The translations under genes and the position numbers were made by a program. This document shows positions 1-13,352 of a stretch of DNA of 64,000 bases, in pieces. The notes under the pieces are model-generated. The model did not search any database. It was given only the letters and a program-made list of their open reading frames with translations, and had not been told where the DNA came from. Within the stretch, counting starts at the first letter, position 1. Every line of letters begins with the position of its first letter. The stretch is from Campylorhamphus procurvoides (Eukaryota > Chordata > Aves > Passeriformes > Dendrocolaptidae), in contig WBMV01005995.1 in the NCBI GenBank assembly GCA_013396655.1, positions 178,814 to 242,813 on the forward strand, in the 5' to 3' direction.

Positions 1-139
1 AAAGAAATTCTTCTTCTTGTTCAGGCATTTTCTGCTCGTTGCCTTTTGTCCTATTGGTTGGCACCACCAAGAAAAGTCTGGCTCCATTCATTTGGCAACC
101 CCCCTTTAGATGCCTATATGTATATACTTATAGAGGTGT

Positions 140-140
<1 letters not shown>
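1..140 (-). mobile_element. CR1 LINE fragment (3' region)
   Basis: Read on the plus strand, this matches the reverse complement of the CR1 region just upstream of the 3' end. It has the 'aagaaattcttc' segment, then a 'ccttttgtcctat..ggcaccaccaag' block, then 'agtctggctccattc'. The fragment starts at or before the window edge and dissolves into the TCTA microsatellite on the right. It has no coding capacity of its own. The family call rests on recognition of the conserved CR1 block; the subfamily is not determined. Confidence 0.7.

Positions 141-194
<54 letters not shown>
141..194. repeat. (TCTA)n microsatellite
   Basis: About 13 uninterrupted TCTA (ATCT) units lie directly against the degraded CR1 fragment. 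Pure tetranucleotide arrays of this length usually vary in length between individuals. The short frames crossing it, such as a serine-isoleucine-tyrosine-leucine repeat, are products of the microsatellite and not genes. Confidence 0.98.
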
Positions 195-195
<1 letters not shown>

Positions 196-199
196 CTAT

Positions 200-250
200 T
201 ATATATAGGTATACAGGAGATATATATACATATATATACATATATATGTC
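200..250. repeat. TA/CA-rich low-complexity tract
   Basis: An alternating 'atatat(a)ca' tract follows the TCTA array. It is simple sequence with no other feature visible. Confidence 0.9.
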
Positions 251-3200
251 CTGGATTCTTCATCTCCATGTTCTGGTAAAACATAAGGAAAGTAAGGTGT
301 GGCAAGGATTACCAAAAAAGAAGACCACAACACTTGCAAAAGCATCAGCAAAGGGAAAAAGAGACAAAAGCCAGCTAGTGTTCTAGGACAAGTGGTATGC
401 AAGATGTCCCATTGGTATGCAGGTGCCTCATTCCCAGCTTATGGCAGAAGTCTAGTCCTTCTCCCACAAGGTTCCCAGACCATTTGGTCTGGAAGTTACT
501 CCAGACACATTTATTGATTACATTTCTTATACAGTAATGCTATCAAGAAAGGTTGCATGAAACCATGCAACTGCATGGAAGTTCAGTTCTTGTAAATAAA
601 AACAAGAAACACTTCAGAAAAATCACGGTTACATAGAGAGCAAAACAACCCTTCAAACTAATGCTTAGGTTGGGGATGCATGTCCTAGAATGCCTGGAAA
701 AGCAGTTGTTGAGATTTTGGGTTTTGAAAATCAGTATGATATCATATTAAAAGGCAATCAAGAAACATAATTCTTTTTATGGCTTTGAAAAAAGATGGGG
801 ATAAAAATGAAAAAAAAATATTTTCTCTAATATCTACTATATGAATAAAAACAGTACATCCTGAGCAGAAACAAGCAATAATGGATTTTTAAAAATGGAC
901 AGCCAAAGCACTGTATATTCAGTAACAGCCAACACAACCAGGCTTATCACAGGAATCCTTACTGTAAACAAAAGCTTATACTGAAAATCCTGAGTCCTAT
1001 TTCACTAAAAAAATTCAGAAGGCTAGTTAATTAGAACATTAATAAATTAATAAAATGCAATACTTGATGTCTGACCTATCTTAAATATGATTAAAAGTGA
1101 TGCCCATTTTAAATTACTAAAAGAAATGACATTTATAGTTTCTTTCCTAGGAACAAGTGTGGCTCAAATTCTTTTGAAAATGATAATTTGCAAAAAAGAA
1201 TTTCCTTCTTTGAAAAATGTAAGGGTACAGAAACTGAATTTAAAATTATCTGTTGCTGCTAATCTAAGTTTCTTGAAAATCAACGGTGATATATATGCAT
1301 TAAGTCTACTTCAAGAAATGTTGAATGCCTCTCCTTTAGAAATAAAATCTCTTTCACAACAGAGTTCCTTTTTCAAAAGACTTAGTTCTCCAGCTCTAAT
1401 ATTACAAAATGAATCTGACTCAGTGAATACTTGAATACGATTCAATGAAATCTGAACAGTGTTGGAGTCAAGAAATTACACAATAAAAGTCTGCAGAAAG
1501 TATGCTACCAATGTGTTTGCACTTGAAATAAAAATAAATATACTACTAAAGTACTAGTGGTCCATGTTGCTACATATTTACACACACATTTGAAATGTTA
1601 TGCATATATTTGAAAAGCCCAAACAAAATGAAATAAAAAATAACAATAGTGATCTTTTTCAGAGTAGTTTTGTTTAAATACTAATTAAGAATAAGAAGGA
1701 CCACATACAAGTAAGACACATTAAATACAGAATTCAGAGAATATATTGAAAAAAAATAATTACATTTACTTCCCAACTACATTTGCTTAGCACAGTTTAA
1801 GGATATGATGACTAGTAAAGGTCAAAGACAGCGTCAGGAATCTCTGATTCACCAATTATTTGTGGAAATTCCCATTTCAGGACAAAAACAGGAACATAAA
1901 CATTTACTCAAGCCAGAAAAATGGGTAAGATTTATACTTAACTGGAAATTATTCTTGAGAGGAAAATTGTTGTCATGGCTAAAGAAAATTGGATCTCAAG
2001 TTTCTGTTTTCTGGTTCCAAAGTGTTTGGGTTGCAGAGTCATCTGAAAAATGAATTTCCATTCCGCGATTGCAATGCAATGTTAAACAACAATAACATAT
2101 GCCTATAAAACTAGTTCCTATTTTGCTACATTCATAAACTTCACATGTGAGTTTGAAGTAGGAAATCACTCCAAAGCAAAACAAGTAACTATAACCAAGA
2201 TTTTTTTATAAACCCAAAGTCTTACACTGTTTGGAAGCACTGGTGTAGGATCACCACTTTCAGCAATAAAAAGATTTCAATTTTATTCAGCAGCTACTGG
2301 GCACTTCCAGTGCTGAGACCGACTGTCTGTGCAACTGCCTCTGAGGAAGGTTTTCAGGCTTAACTTGGCTTCTCACCAATTTATTTTCTTCAGCTCTGCT
2401 GCCAGTTTTCCTACATTTTAAAAGCCACTGTTGACATCATTCAAACATTTTGGTTTTTTTCGTAAAAAGAAGAAGGGAAATTTGTGCATGGAATTTGACA
2501 TAAGCAAATAAATTTTGGAAATGCTCATAAAGACGAAAATATGTAACAGCTACCCTGATACCTGAAATAACTGCAGCAAACCCCCTTTGAATCCAAAAGG
2601 GAAAAATAAATATGTGAGTTTTCTGAATTCAGAATATCTATGCTATTTGATGGAATTATTTTAGTTCAATAGAAAAACAAAAAAATAAAACGTAATATAT
2701 AGCAATAGTAGTATGATTCTAAAGTTGTGAGGTAAAATTGACTAAATGATCTGTGCAGTCAGGAACATGAATGCCCTGGCCAATTAACTAATGCAGTTAA
2801 AAATTTGTTATGAAAACAATTATGTTAATTAGATAAAAATACATAAAGCTTAAACTGATCAACCACATTTTCCATGTAAAATTAAAATCTAAAATATTTT
2901 ATAAACATAATACATCTAATAAAACATTGCATAAATAAAAACTCTATATGGAAAACTATAGATATACAGCTATTAAATATCTAATGGTTTGTTTCCTAAA
3001 TAATGTCTCTCTATGTATACTTAAACTGGAGATACCACTGTCATCGGATTTCACATAAAAAACTTCAGGAACTTATTAAGCAAAGCATTTTTCACATATA
3101 AGAAATATAATAAAACATATTTTAAATACATAAAATATAATAAACCAAAACCACACCTTCATCACTGCCTGTAACCAGAGCTCCTGCATCTCACCAACCC

Positions 3201-6200
3201 AAGCTGCTCGTACAATTATGTTGCCTAGGGACATAGGTTTGCTGCCCATGCTTTTACAAACATAAACATTAAAGTAATCCTAACTAAGACAGACTTTTTT
3301 TTGTATTTCTAAACAGAAGTAGCCTCAAATTTTGCAAAACGGAGCTGATGGCTAGCACTGAGGCCTTGAGTGAGGTCCTGTACCTGTCAGCAGAGAGCTT
3401 TTCCTACATGAGCTGTCAGTTTGTCTCAAGGTGGTGTAGGTCTTCTCTACATATACCATGACAAGGAGCAACTGAAGATACACCTTTCAAGCCATCTGAG
3501 TAATAATGAAAGGAAAACAACCTTTTGGAAACTTAATAAATAGACTGGATAATTTAGACAATGCACGGTTTCTGTTAAGGCGGATTTCTACAGTGATTTT
3601 ATGCCTATGTCCTTGAATTTGACAGGAGTTGAATTTTTAAAAGCAGTTTAAATGGAAAACTTTTGATTTGAGTTCTTTGGTTTGTTTTGGTTTCTTCCCT
3701 TGCAGTAAGGCCAAGATGGTAAATCAACAAAAAAAAATTATATATTTCTCTGCCAATTCTTCATATTTTCCTTTCTAACAGCAGCTTTAATGAACTTCAT
3801 GTGATAGAACTGCTCTAATCCCTGGACTCTTCAACTGCAAGGAAACTTAGGAAAAGTTAGACATTTCTGAAAAATAATTTTATTTTGATATGAACCTTTG
3901 GAAGTGTGTTATTTAAGTTTCTGCAACAGAAACTGGGATCTTGATATGTGCATCCATACACTAAACAAATAATAACGCCACAGGTGAATATATACTTCAC
4001 TACAAATTGCTTAATGTTATTTTATTTTTCTCTGTAATTTAACTAATCCAAGTAAATAGTTGTAGGTAATTGCTGGTTTTAAAAGTTTCTTATTAATACC
4101 GTCGTTGCCTAGACTAATTCTATTTTCTTCCCTTGAGAAGCATAATGTATCAGGAATATTATATAAAGTACATAACTTTTTGCAACACAGTAGATTTATT
4201 AGGTAGATTTTGAGAACTTTATTCTATATTCTCCTGTATGTTTTGGTAAGTTGTTGATCACAGAATGATAGAATGCTGTTAATAGCATGTTTAGAACAGA
4301 ATACCAGCTTTGTACTGACTGTGGTACCTGGAACTTGGCCAGATAGAGCCCATCCATCCCACAGCAGCCAGTAGAAGCAAATGCTTAGGAAAATACTGTT
4401 ATATACAAAGAACACAGAGGATAATTCTTGTCTTAGTATAGCTTGCTTTACTCCAGCAATAGCCAGTAATTTCCTGAGCTTGTGGCTGAGTTCACACGGT
4501 TGTAATTGATAGTTATCAAAGTATGTAAAGTCCCTGTATTTGCATAGAACATTTGAAACCTCTATAAGCCGGTGCAGACTAAGCTATCTAAGTATATGGA
4601 AGTATATGGGAAGACAGAGATTTATTCTCTGCCTTTCACCTTTGTTTCCAGATGCTGTATACTTGCTTGGAAACATCAATAATGGGTTTCTAGAAGAGTT
4701 ATCACAGGTTTAGCTCTTATAATTTCAGAATTTATGCATATAAATAATCGTTTAAAAGGTTGTATTTAATAAAAAGTTCAAGTGTGGTATGTAGACTGAC
4801 AACATTGCATCTCAGATTAGTTGCAACACAAAGTGACAAAGTGCGTACGTAATAAACAATATTTTGCAAGAAATAACCTTCTATTGTCAAATTTCATGTT
4901 CTATGGTTAAAGTTTCAGATCAACAGGCTAGCTTCGTTACTGCAGGTATGCAAGAATTTCCACTATGATGTTTGCTTTTCCTGACAGACAAATATATCTG
5001 TAGCCACTGAGGAATAACTCCCATATCTTTCTTTTCTACTTCCCCATTATTGCTGGGGCTTTTTCTCAATTAGAAGAAAGTTTAAATGGAAGTTACAAGG
5101 GAGAGAAAGGTACTGACTTAAAAAATAGGCACACAAGTGAGTTAGGGTACTGATGGCAAATTCTGTGCTGCAATTCTCTCCCTAAACTGAACCACAGAGA
5201 GTTTAGAATGAGATTACTGCTAACTTTTTTGTTTCCTTTATTCCTTAGGATTTCCTAGAGCACGTTCTATGGGTTTAGGTCTGGAGGATGTTTCTGTCAG
5301 TTCAAAGATAATCTCTTATGAAAATATATTTTACTTTTATGAGACATGCAACTACCACGCTGTTTGAAGACAGACTTTCGAATACAGCAAAAGTATTTCA
5401 ATGCATTGTGCCAGTGGCATTTAAGGTGTTCAGTTCACTGGATTTTATTGTCTTTTTATATGAAAAAGTTATTTTATCTCCAGTTCAAAGTGGATTTCTC
5501 TTTTTCTGATTGTTTTTGTTGCCTTTCAAATATTTTGTGACATGTGGGTAGTAATATTATAGTCAGAACTGGCTGGGATTTTGTTGATGCCCACCCTGTA
5601 TTAGCCTATTCTTAAAGCATTTTAAAATCCTTAAAATACTCACAATCTGTTAATAGCTTCCAGCAAACATTACAGAGTATTAAAAGTTTTGGTTTAGGTA
5701 TTTTTATCAACCTAAAACACTGACTTAAAATAAAATATGTTTTCCAATAATACCTTTTTGTAAACTGGTTTAAGCAAGAAAAGAACAACAAAAAAAACAT
5801 ATAAAGACCTTTGAGTCAAAGCTGTACCTCATCACCATTGCTGAAAATATTAGGAAATCTTTTTTTCTCTGTTTTTTGTTTGGTTTGGTTTTTTTGGTTT
5901 TTTTAAGTCAAATACTCTAGTTGGAGAAGAATTTACAGGCAGTAGTGGCTTTTCAGATAGATGAACCTTGTAAAATAGGGACATATTTAGAAAACCATTT
6001 CCTTGCTTTTAATTTCCCTCTTTTCCCTGTCATGGAGCAGCAGAAATTACAGGAATCAGAAGAAAAATCTTAAATTGGTACTGTTAGTTTAAGTTATATT
6101 ATTTCTGATATTTTATAATCATGACAGTAGTCAGTTGTTTATCATGTTGGCCAAAATCTGTACATTAATATCCCAGTTAAAGTGTTTTGTATTTCAACAT

Positions 6201-7589
6201 TGTAATTTAAAAAAAAAATTAACCAGTTTATACCAAAAAAAAATATGAAATTTTGTTACTTTTATATAAAGTTTCTCTCACATCATTAGTCAAGTCCAAA
6301 CCTCCCTACCTCTACTGCTCTTGAGAGTGTTAAGTGCCTGATGTGGTGCGAATTACCAAATTACTGTATCACACTACAACAATGGTAAACAATCTAGAAG
6401 CCTCAGAGATAACTGTGTCTACTATATTATTTGGCATACTGGCGTAGTTTCTTTTAAAAAAAATGGATGTTAATTTGCAATACCAAAAAAAAAAAAAAAG
6501 TGCAAATCTAGTCCAGGATTTTATGGACATCATGCAACATCCATAGCAGAAGGTACGGAGAAATAAACTTTATGTTGCACATAAAATAAAATATTGACTG
6601 GATATTTAGCAGGAACTGTGAAACTGGAACTATTTGCTGATGAAGACAGGTTTGGGCTGGCCTAAGCAGAGGCAGTTGGAATGTAGTTAATTAAGGTGGA
6701 ATGTGTCCTAAGGTGAATCACTGACTCTACGCCATGCACTAGTTAGTGGAAAGGAGACATGAATGAAAAGGTCAGCTGAAGAAGAAGCACAAAAATATAA
6801 TCTGTACATCACCCAACCATCTGACATTTTCCCCTCAGAAACACAAAGCAGGTACTTGCCTGCCTGTCCATAGGCAGTTGAAGTGAACAGGAAGAGTTAA
6901 TGCCATAGACATGTCCACCACAGTCAAGAAGAAAATCCTATGGCTGCAACAAAAGTGTCAAATATTGCATAATTTGTTATCATTTCATAGTATCAGCAAA
7001 CAGAGTATGCATTCTTGGAGAAATGGGCTGCTAGATTTGTTGCAACCTAAGACAACATGAGCCTTTCAGGTGATAACTTGTGTAGTAAACTAGCCTGGAA
7101 TTAGTCTTTAAAGGAAAAAGTTATGACAAAGACACTGAGGAACTTGAAACATAGCTAAAATACGAGTGCAAGACAAAGATTTGAACAAGGGTTGAGGAAA
7201 AGGGAAAAAAGACCTGAATATATGTTGCATTCTGTTTAGTCATTGTATCCTGGATGGACTACATTAGGTAATGCATGCCTTTACACAGCAAATATTTATA
7301 CGTAAAGTTGCGTTCTGTCCTGTCTGTTTGGTAACAGGTGTCCATGCCATTCGTGCCAGGTCTCTGTGGTCAGAGACAAAAAGTACCAACACAGGTAAGA
7401 GTCTCTTGAGAAGCAATTGATTCACTCACTGATAACTGCTGTGAAATGGATACCAGCAGAGGTAAGCAACAAAGTTATTATTTTTCACATCAGTTTCTCA
7501 TCATAATTATGTTCTGTTTGATATATACCCTTACTTCCCATTATTTAACATTTATCCTACAGTGTTCCTTGTTGTGGAACCTTTCAGAT
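251..7589. other. Unique AT-rich DNA, no gene recognised
   Basis: I see no recognisable gene, RNA or complete transposon here. Open frames are short (the longest, at 1087-1434 plus, is 115 codons) and composition-driven, without family motifs. Small items include an 18-bp palindrome at 475-492, a T/G-rich tract at 5859-5904 and an A15 run near 6484. More GC-rich patches at about 2220-2430 and 3150-3480 could be decayed repeats, but I cannot name them. Confidence 0.7.
5859..5904. repeat. T-rich/(TTTG)-like low-complexity tract
   Basis: A poly-T tract interspersed with TTTGG and TTTG units. Tracts of the same kind, or the complementary CAAA kind, recur in the window at about 12861, 14061, 16691, 31283, 43334, 54856, 56138, 58759 and 61682. 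Confidence 0.85.
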
Positions 7590-7748
7590 ACAGCCCAGTG
7601 AGCTGGTAGAGTCACCGTCCCTCTAGGTGTTTAAGGAAAGCCTGGATGTTGCACTTAGAGCCATGGTCTAGTTGACAGGGTTGTGTTCAGCCATAAGTTG
7701 GATGATCTCAGAGGTCTTTTCTAACTGAATTGATTCTGTGATTCTGTT
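7590..7748 (+). mobile_element. CR1 LINE 3' end
   Basis: This is the 3'-terminal ~160 bp of a CR1 copy in the plus orientation. The order of blocks is 'gtagagtcaccgtccctctagg', a 'gcacttagagccatgg' segment, 'ggatgatctcagaggtc' and a terminal 'attctgtgattctg' repeat tail. It is strongly 5'-truncated, as most avian CR1 copies are, and has no coding capacity. Confidence 0.88.
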
Positions 7749-10700
7749 TTGCTGAAGTTTAAAAGTTGAGAAAGACATTTCTAAATATCCAGCAAAGTCA
7801 AGGTATTCCAATTATTTTGAAGGAACCCAAAAACATTTTACGTGTTTGCATTCTCAAACTGACTTCCATTTCACTGAGAGTTAAAAATGCTTATGTTGTG
7901 AATGATTCAAAATAATGTGCAAACAACAAAGTTAGTACTTGAGAAAAACTGACTGAAATGTCTCGCATAGAAAGAACAACCAGAAATAACAAAATAAACT
8001 ATAAATAGATGGATCTAAGATAAAGACATAGAACAAGTGAGAAAGAGACTAGTCATTGTACTGCACATCATGTGTCATTTATTTCTATTTTATGCTAAGA
8101 TATATAATGCTTGATAATGTAGTGCACAAGGAATAGACAAGCATTTCTATTTCCACATCCTTATTCTCTTTGGCCCTAATCAAAAATCACTTCACGGATT
8201 GTAAACACACTGTCACTAGTATGTGGGTATGTACGCAGAAATTTGTATGGGCAGATGGTTCTAGCCACTGCATTCTCTGGGCAGCAGAAGTTAGATAAGT
8301 GGTCACATAATACATTTGGAATTCCCAGTGCATTTTAAATTTCCCTGCTTTAAACATTAATCAACATTGGGTTTTTTCCCCATAACTTATGTCTCTGTCC
8401 TAATAGGTAGAAATATGATGAAGATTGCTTCTGGATAAGGCAGGCTAAGAAAAATTTGGGGCTTTTAAATTAGCAGTAGGATCAATAGTCAAAACACTGT
8501 GTAATAGTATTCTATATTATATTTTCACATCAAAACTTTCACTTTTACAAGAGAGACTTTAAGGCAGATTTCTTCAATATGCATACTGGGACTTCCTACA
8601 TACTATTTCAACTAGAACAGATAACAGGGCCACTTTTACATTTAAATGTGCAGTACATTATCGTTATTTATTATCACATTTGACTTATTCCCCTGAAGAG
8701 AAAAGGCCCAAGGACCATTTAGCTTTCTGTAGGGTACAAAAAGAATAGTATATATTTTCGAGGGCTCCAGATATCCATTACCTAACATTGACAGTGGCTC
8801 AGCTGTGAAAGTTTTTTTTCTGGAAGATAAGGATGAGATGTTATGAGATGTTACTATAAGAACTGTTTTTAATAGAGCTTCCTTACAAAAATTCTGCTGA
8901 GAAATTCGTAAGCATAAGTAGTCTATATCAGTCTGCATCAATAGAACTAAGAAGGCCAAAACACTTCTGCTTCTTGATTTGCTTTGACAATCAGAGATCA
9001 TTAATGATGTAGATCACCAAAGTAAGTAGTGCCATAAATAAAATCTGAATTTTCTCTCATTCTCTTTTCAGTAAAAATACTGGCTTTAGAGAATACCATT
9101 CCCATCACTGTCACTATTATTAGGGGAAGGAGTGATTAATTATAGTGCCGATGAACAGAACCATCAATGGTATGTAGAATATAATAAAGAAGTGTCTTCC
9201 AAGAAAAATAAAGTGGGAATTTATACCTACACCAAAAAATCTGTGAAATTATAAGTCTGTATGTATATTTCATCACTGTAAAAGCAACAACAACAACAAA
9301 AATACTTCATGTATCAGGAATATCAGATGCCATGAAAATAACTGATAACAAAGGCACAAATGCCAGACATTAGTATTCATGTGAAAATCACTTCATATTT
9401 AAATCATAGCATAAAAGCCAAATTTAACTTGAAGGCTATATCCTTGTCCTTTTCAAAACCACAATAACGGAACACAAAGGAAAATTATAAACATACATTC
9501 ATTCCCAAGATTCACTTACATGTTGGCATAAAATGACAATCCACTTGGAATGGAATCAAAAACTACTGTTATGGCCTAATGGTTGCAAGTAGCAGCATAT
9601 GGTACACAGGTTTCCTGTAGGAAAGGACAATCACTTAAACAAGAACGGCAATTGCAACATTTTCAGTCTCAGGATATCATTTCTTTTAAAACAAAATGTC
9701 AGGCTAAAAAAAAAAATCCTATTAGAAAGGTAATATAGCACTCTTGAGGAATAAAATGGGAGGAACAGTCCTTGATTTGTTCAACTCTTCCAGTGAGATG
9801 AGCATGTTCTTGTCCCCAGCATGAGTCCTAAAAAGTCCCACAAAAATCCTACTCGGGCCCAGATAAAATAGAAAAAATCGAGAACAACTGGGCCATCAAA
9901 TCTGCATTCATGCAGGTCTGGGAGAATAGTGCCTTCAGAGAGGATGATGAGCAGACTGTTGTTCAAGACTGGGGGAAGAACGTGCTATTTTTACATGCTT
10001 GATGGTTTATATCATAAGAAAATATGGAAACTCATTGTTTAAACTTTCTTTCAACTTGCAACCCATGGATATAAAATTTCTTTGAAGCCACTCTGCATGC
10101 CTAATAGAAAATATCTTAAACACAGCCATCCTGACTGACTCCACTGGCAAAGCAGAAAGCAAAGAAAAAGGGAATCAGTTAGGAATCTATAAGAGTTCTT
10201 GAATATAAAAAAAATGTAATCAATTATATAGCTCATATTTTATCAATGCCAATAAATAAAATAAACTCTAAATACAATTTAAAAAATCGACTCTCAGACT
10301 TTTCAGAGCATGAGTTTTTATGTTGCAAGCAGATTTCCACTTTATAACTCTTCTTTCTTCATTTTTCTTTTGCTATGCCTTTGCTCAAGGAAAATCTATC
10401 CAAGAATGTTAAGGATTCGTATAACTGTAGTCACCTTAGTAGCTATATGAATGGAAAACACAGTTTAATTAAAGCTGGTGGGAATATAGTGAAAATTAGA
10501 AAGCCATTATGGAAGCTAAAAGGAGAAACCCAGAAGAATACAGAAAAAAACTTACTTGATATTGTAATACAGAAGTCGATAATCCCTTTTTTCATAACTT
10601 TCACATGGGCAGAATGCTTGAAATTCTTCACACAATTGTGAAGATTTGTCATACAGTTTTTCCTTATTGCAATATTTAAGATATTGCATCTTGAATGTTC

Positions 10701-12420
10701 AAAAATAATCTTGATGGTCTTCTTAAATAAGAGAAGATTGCATTACAGAAGTGAAAAAACTAATACTCCAGATTCAAGTTAACTGTAAAGATGGACAATG
10801 TGACAGAACACAGTTACTTATTTGTTTTGGTATTACAGAAATTAATTTTCAAAAATTAAAATCAAACATTAAGGTTATAGTGTACATTTGCTTATCCTCG
10901 GACCTGAGAACCTACAAGTATTGTATGGCTTCAGTAAATCCCTCCTTACCCCTGTCCATCAGTTTGAACATCTGTACAGTTTTTAAAAGCAAAAAGTAAG
11001 TAACCTGAAAAATCAGGGTAGGGACAAAAGAAGATTAAGTATTTTCCTTCAACATTCAGCTATCCTGAAGTTCTAGAAATATATATGTATACTTTTATTT
11101 TTCAGTATTATAATCAATGAAGCATTTAATTGTGATTCTTAAAGTGTTTGAGTGCTTTGCTGATTTTTAAGTTTTTTTACAAAAGACTTGTTTAAACTTT
11201 TGGTATACAGGAACTAAAAAAATAACAAAGCCCAGGGAATCTTTTTACACTTAAATGTTATAAACTACTTGGAGATATATTGTCATCTTGAAATAATTGC
11301 ATTAGGAAATTAGTTTGCTCTGAGTTTTACTGAGAGCTGTTACACTTCTCAGGAGTCTTTTCTCAGTCAATATAGTAGAGAATTAGAGCTGTTTAAGCAG
11401 GCAGTCTTCCACAGGATTTCTTCTGACTTCATCTTCCTCTGATTTCAAATGCAGAACAGTGAAATTCAATTACTATTTAAAAAGACTGTTGAAAAATTGA
11501 TCTAACATGGCCTATACTGTAGTTCCTCAGCAGGAACTTTCATCTTTAAAAAGTACAGAAAATAATGTTGAAACAAATGGAATCTTGATGTCAGTGTAAG
11601 AAATGGTGCAAAGGCTAGAGTGAAAAGTACTGGAAAAAATCCTACAAAGAAATAATAAATTACAAAATATGTGCAGAGGAGAAGTTGATAATAGAACTAA
11701 ATTCATATACCATTACTAATTTGATAAATATTTATGACCATTATTATGGAGCATTTTTATCATAAATTATAAACTTCATGAGATCATTGTTCAGTTTTAA
11801 AGGGAACCGTGTAATAGTCTGGCACTGATAAACAGAACAGTGCTTCTTCAAAATATTTAGTATTGGAAATAAAAGATTTTAAAAATTAGGACTTCCTCAA
11901 TAAGCTTTTGCTCATGAGAAAACAACTATTTATTTTAAATATTCTTCTCAATGATACAAAAAATTAATGTGTTCAAAACTGGAAACTGGATATTAGGGAG
12001 GGATATTCATATCCTTATGAAATGTTGAATTGAAAAGAGATCAAAAGAGCACAATAACAGTTAATTGTTAGAATACTATCTGATCACACATTCCATTTAA
12101 AGAATAAAGAAAAAAAAAAAAGGAACAAGCACAAAGAAAATAAAAATGGCATGACCAGACTTCAGATAGTAAGTGATCACTGGTAGTGTTGACTGAGAAA
12201 AGGAATCAAAGCAATTTTCCAGCATCATTACTCTTTCCTGAGCAAAGAGAAATCGAATTTGGCCTAGGAAGATGAGTGAGTAATTAAACAGACAACTTTT
12301 GCAGCAAGGTTCTTAATATAATTTAAAAAGCCAGAGGTTTCTAAACTGAGTTTAAGGAGATATTCATCACACTTTGCTTTGTGTCTTTCATGGAGACTTT
12401 TTTTTTCCCCTTTGCTTCTT
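7749..12420. other. Unique AT-rich DNA, no gene recognised
   Basis: No coding exon, RNA gene or named repeat is visible. A short CAA run lies near 9285. Frames of 60 to 119 codons at 8642-9001 minus, 10375-10641 plus and elsewhere lack domain motifs and are compatible with chance in AT-rich DNA. Confidence 0.7.
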
Positions 12421-13351
12421 CCACATAAAAAAAATCAAGGAAAAAGTTATCTATGGGAGGATAACCAGAAATTACCATAAGTGCATTGTTAAGGAACAGG
12501 TGAACTTCCTAACTGTTCTCCAAACAGTGCTACAGTACAATTTGTTCTAAATCAGTTACAGGCTGATGAAAGGAGTTGATTGAACCATTATCAGACTATG
12601 TTGTTTAAATTTATGAGCTCTCTTATGGGAAATGAATTTCTGAANGCTTGGAGCAGATTGCCATTCAGATAAATATATTTCTGAAGCCTGAAACACCCTT
12701 GCATCTCTCACAAAAATCTTACAATTCTTTTTCTCCCTGTACTTATGTGTGTGAACAGCATTCAAAGAACAATGTTTTCTTTGATCTATCCCTTTAATCC
12801 AAGCCAACCAAAGTAGGCTTAAACTTGACCACTGCTTTTTGAATTTTGGGTTGTGCAAAATCTTTTTTTTTTGTTTGTTTTGGTTTTGTTTTGTTTTTGC
12901 TTCTTGTGCCCAAATATTAGGTTGATTTTACAAGTACAAGAGTCTCAGGCAATTTGTTTTTATACTGTCTAAACAACTAGAGTTCAAATGTGAACCCAAG
13001 ATTGGTTTTCTGCGTTGGAGAACCATTTAGCTCATTTCACAAAGCACAAACTGAGAAGCAGCATAACGACACTGCAAATGATTACAAAATTTAGGTTCAA
13101 TCATGAATTTGAATCTGGATCCCACATATTTCACCTTATGCCTTTATTTTTTTGCCTTAAATCTTGGACAAATAAAAATAGAGAAAGAACAGGACTGTTA
13201 CGCAGCAAATATCAGAAAAGGAGTGCAGCATCTGCTTCAAATAAAAGTAAACAAGAGTATGGCAATGTAGAATCCTGTAACTATTACAAGGTGCTTTACC
13301 ACACAATGTCATCTGAAATGTAAAAGCAAAATGGCAGAATCTGAAAACTTT
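12421..13351. repeat. Direct repeat copy A (likely assembly duplicate)
   Basis: Positions 12421-12644 correspond to 13353-13576, and 12646-13351 correspond to 13846-14551. The copies differ at only about four single bases plus a small change in a T/G tract. A single N at 12645 stands where copy B has 269 extra bases. Copy A keeps the unique left flank but ends at an N (13352). This is the pattern expected of overlapping contig ends that were not merged. The ~100-codon frames in each copy (13015-13323 and 14215-14523 plus) are identical in length and show no domain. Confidence 0.9.
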
Positions 13352-13352
13352 N

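Noticed and set aside
475..492. 18-bp palindrome CCAGACCA-tt-TGGTCTGG
   Set aside because: Real but short, with no associated element, terminator context or repeat; a chance occurrence is plausible in 64 kb.
1087..1434. 115-codon open frame on the plus strand
   Set aside because: Lysine-, leucine- and serine-rich as expected from AT-rich DNA, with no domain motif, no signal or splice context and no neighbouring exon. Best explained by chance.
4253..4280. Possible CR1 tail ('cagaatgatagaatg')
   Set aside because: Only about 15 bases resemble the CR1 end and no CR1 sequence continues on either side.
8642..9001. 119-codon open frame on the minus strand
   Set aside because: No motif or gene context; length is compatible with chance in 64 kb of six-frame AT-rich sequence.
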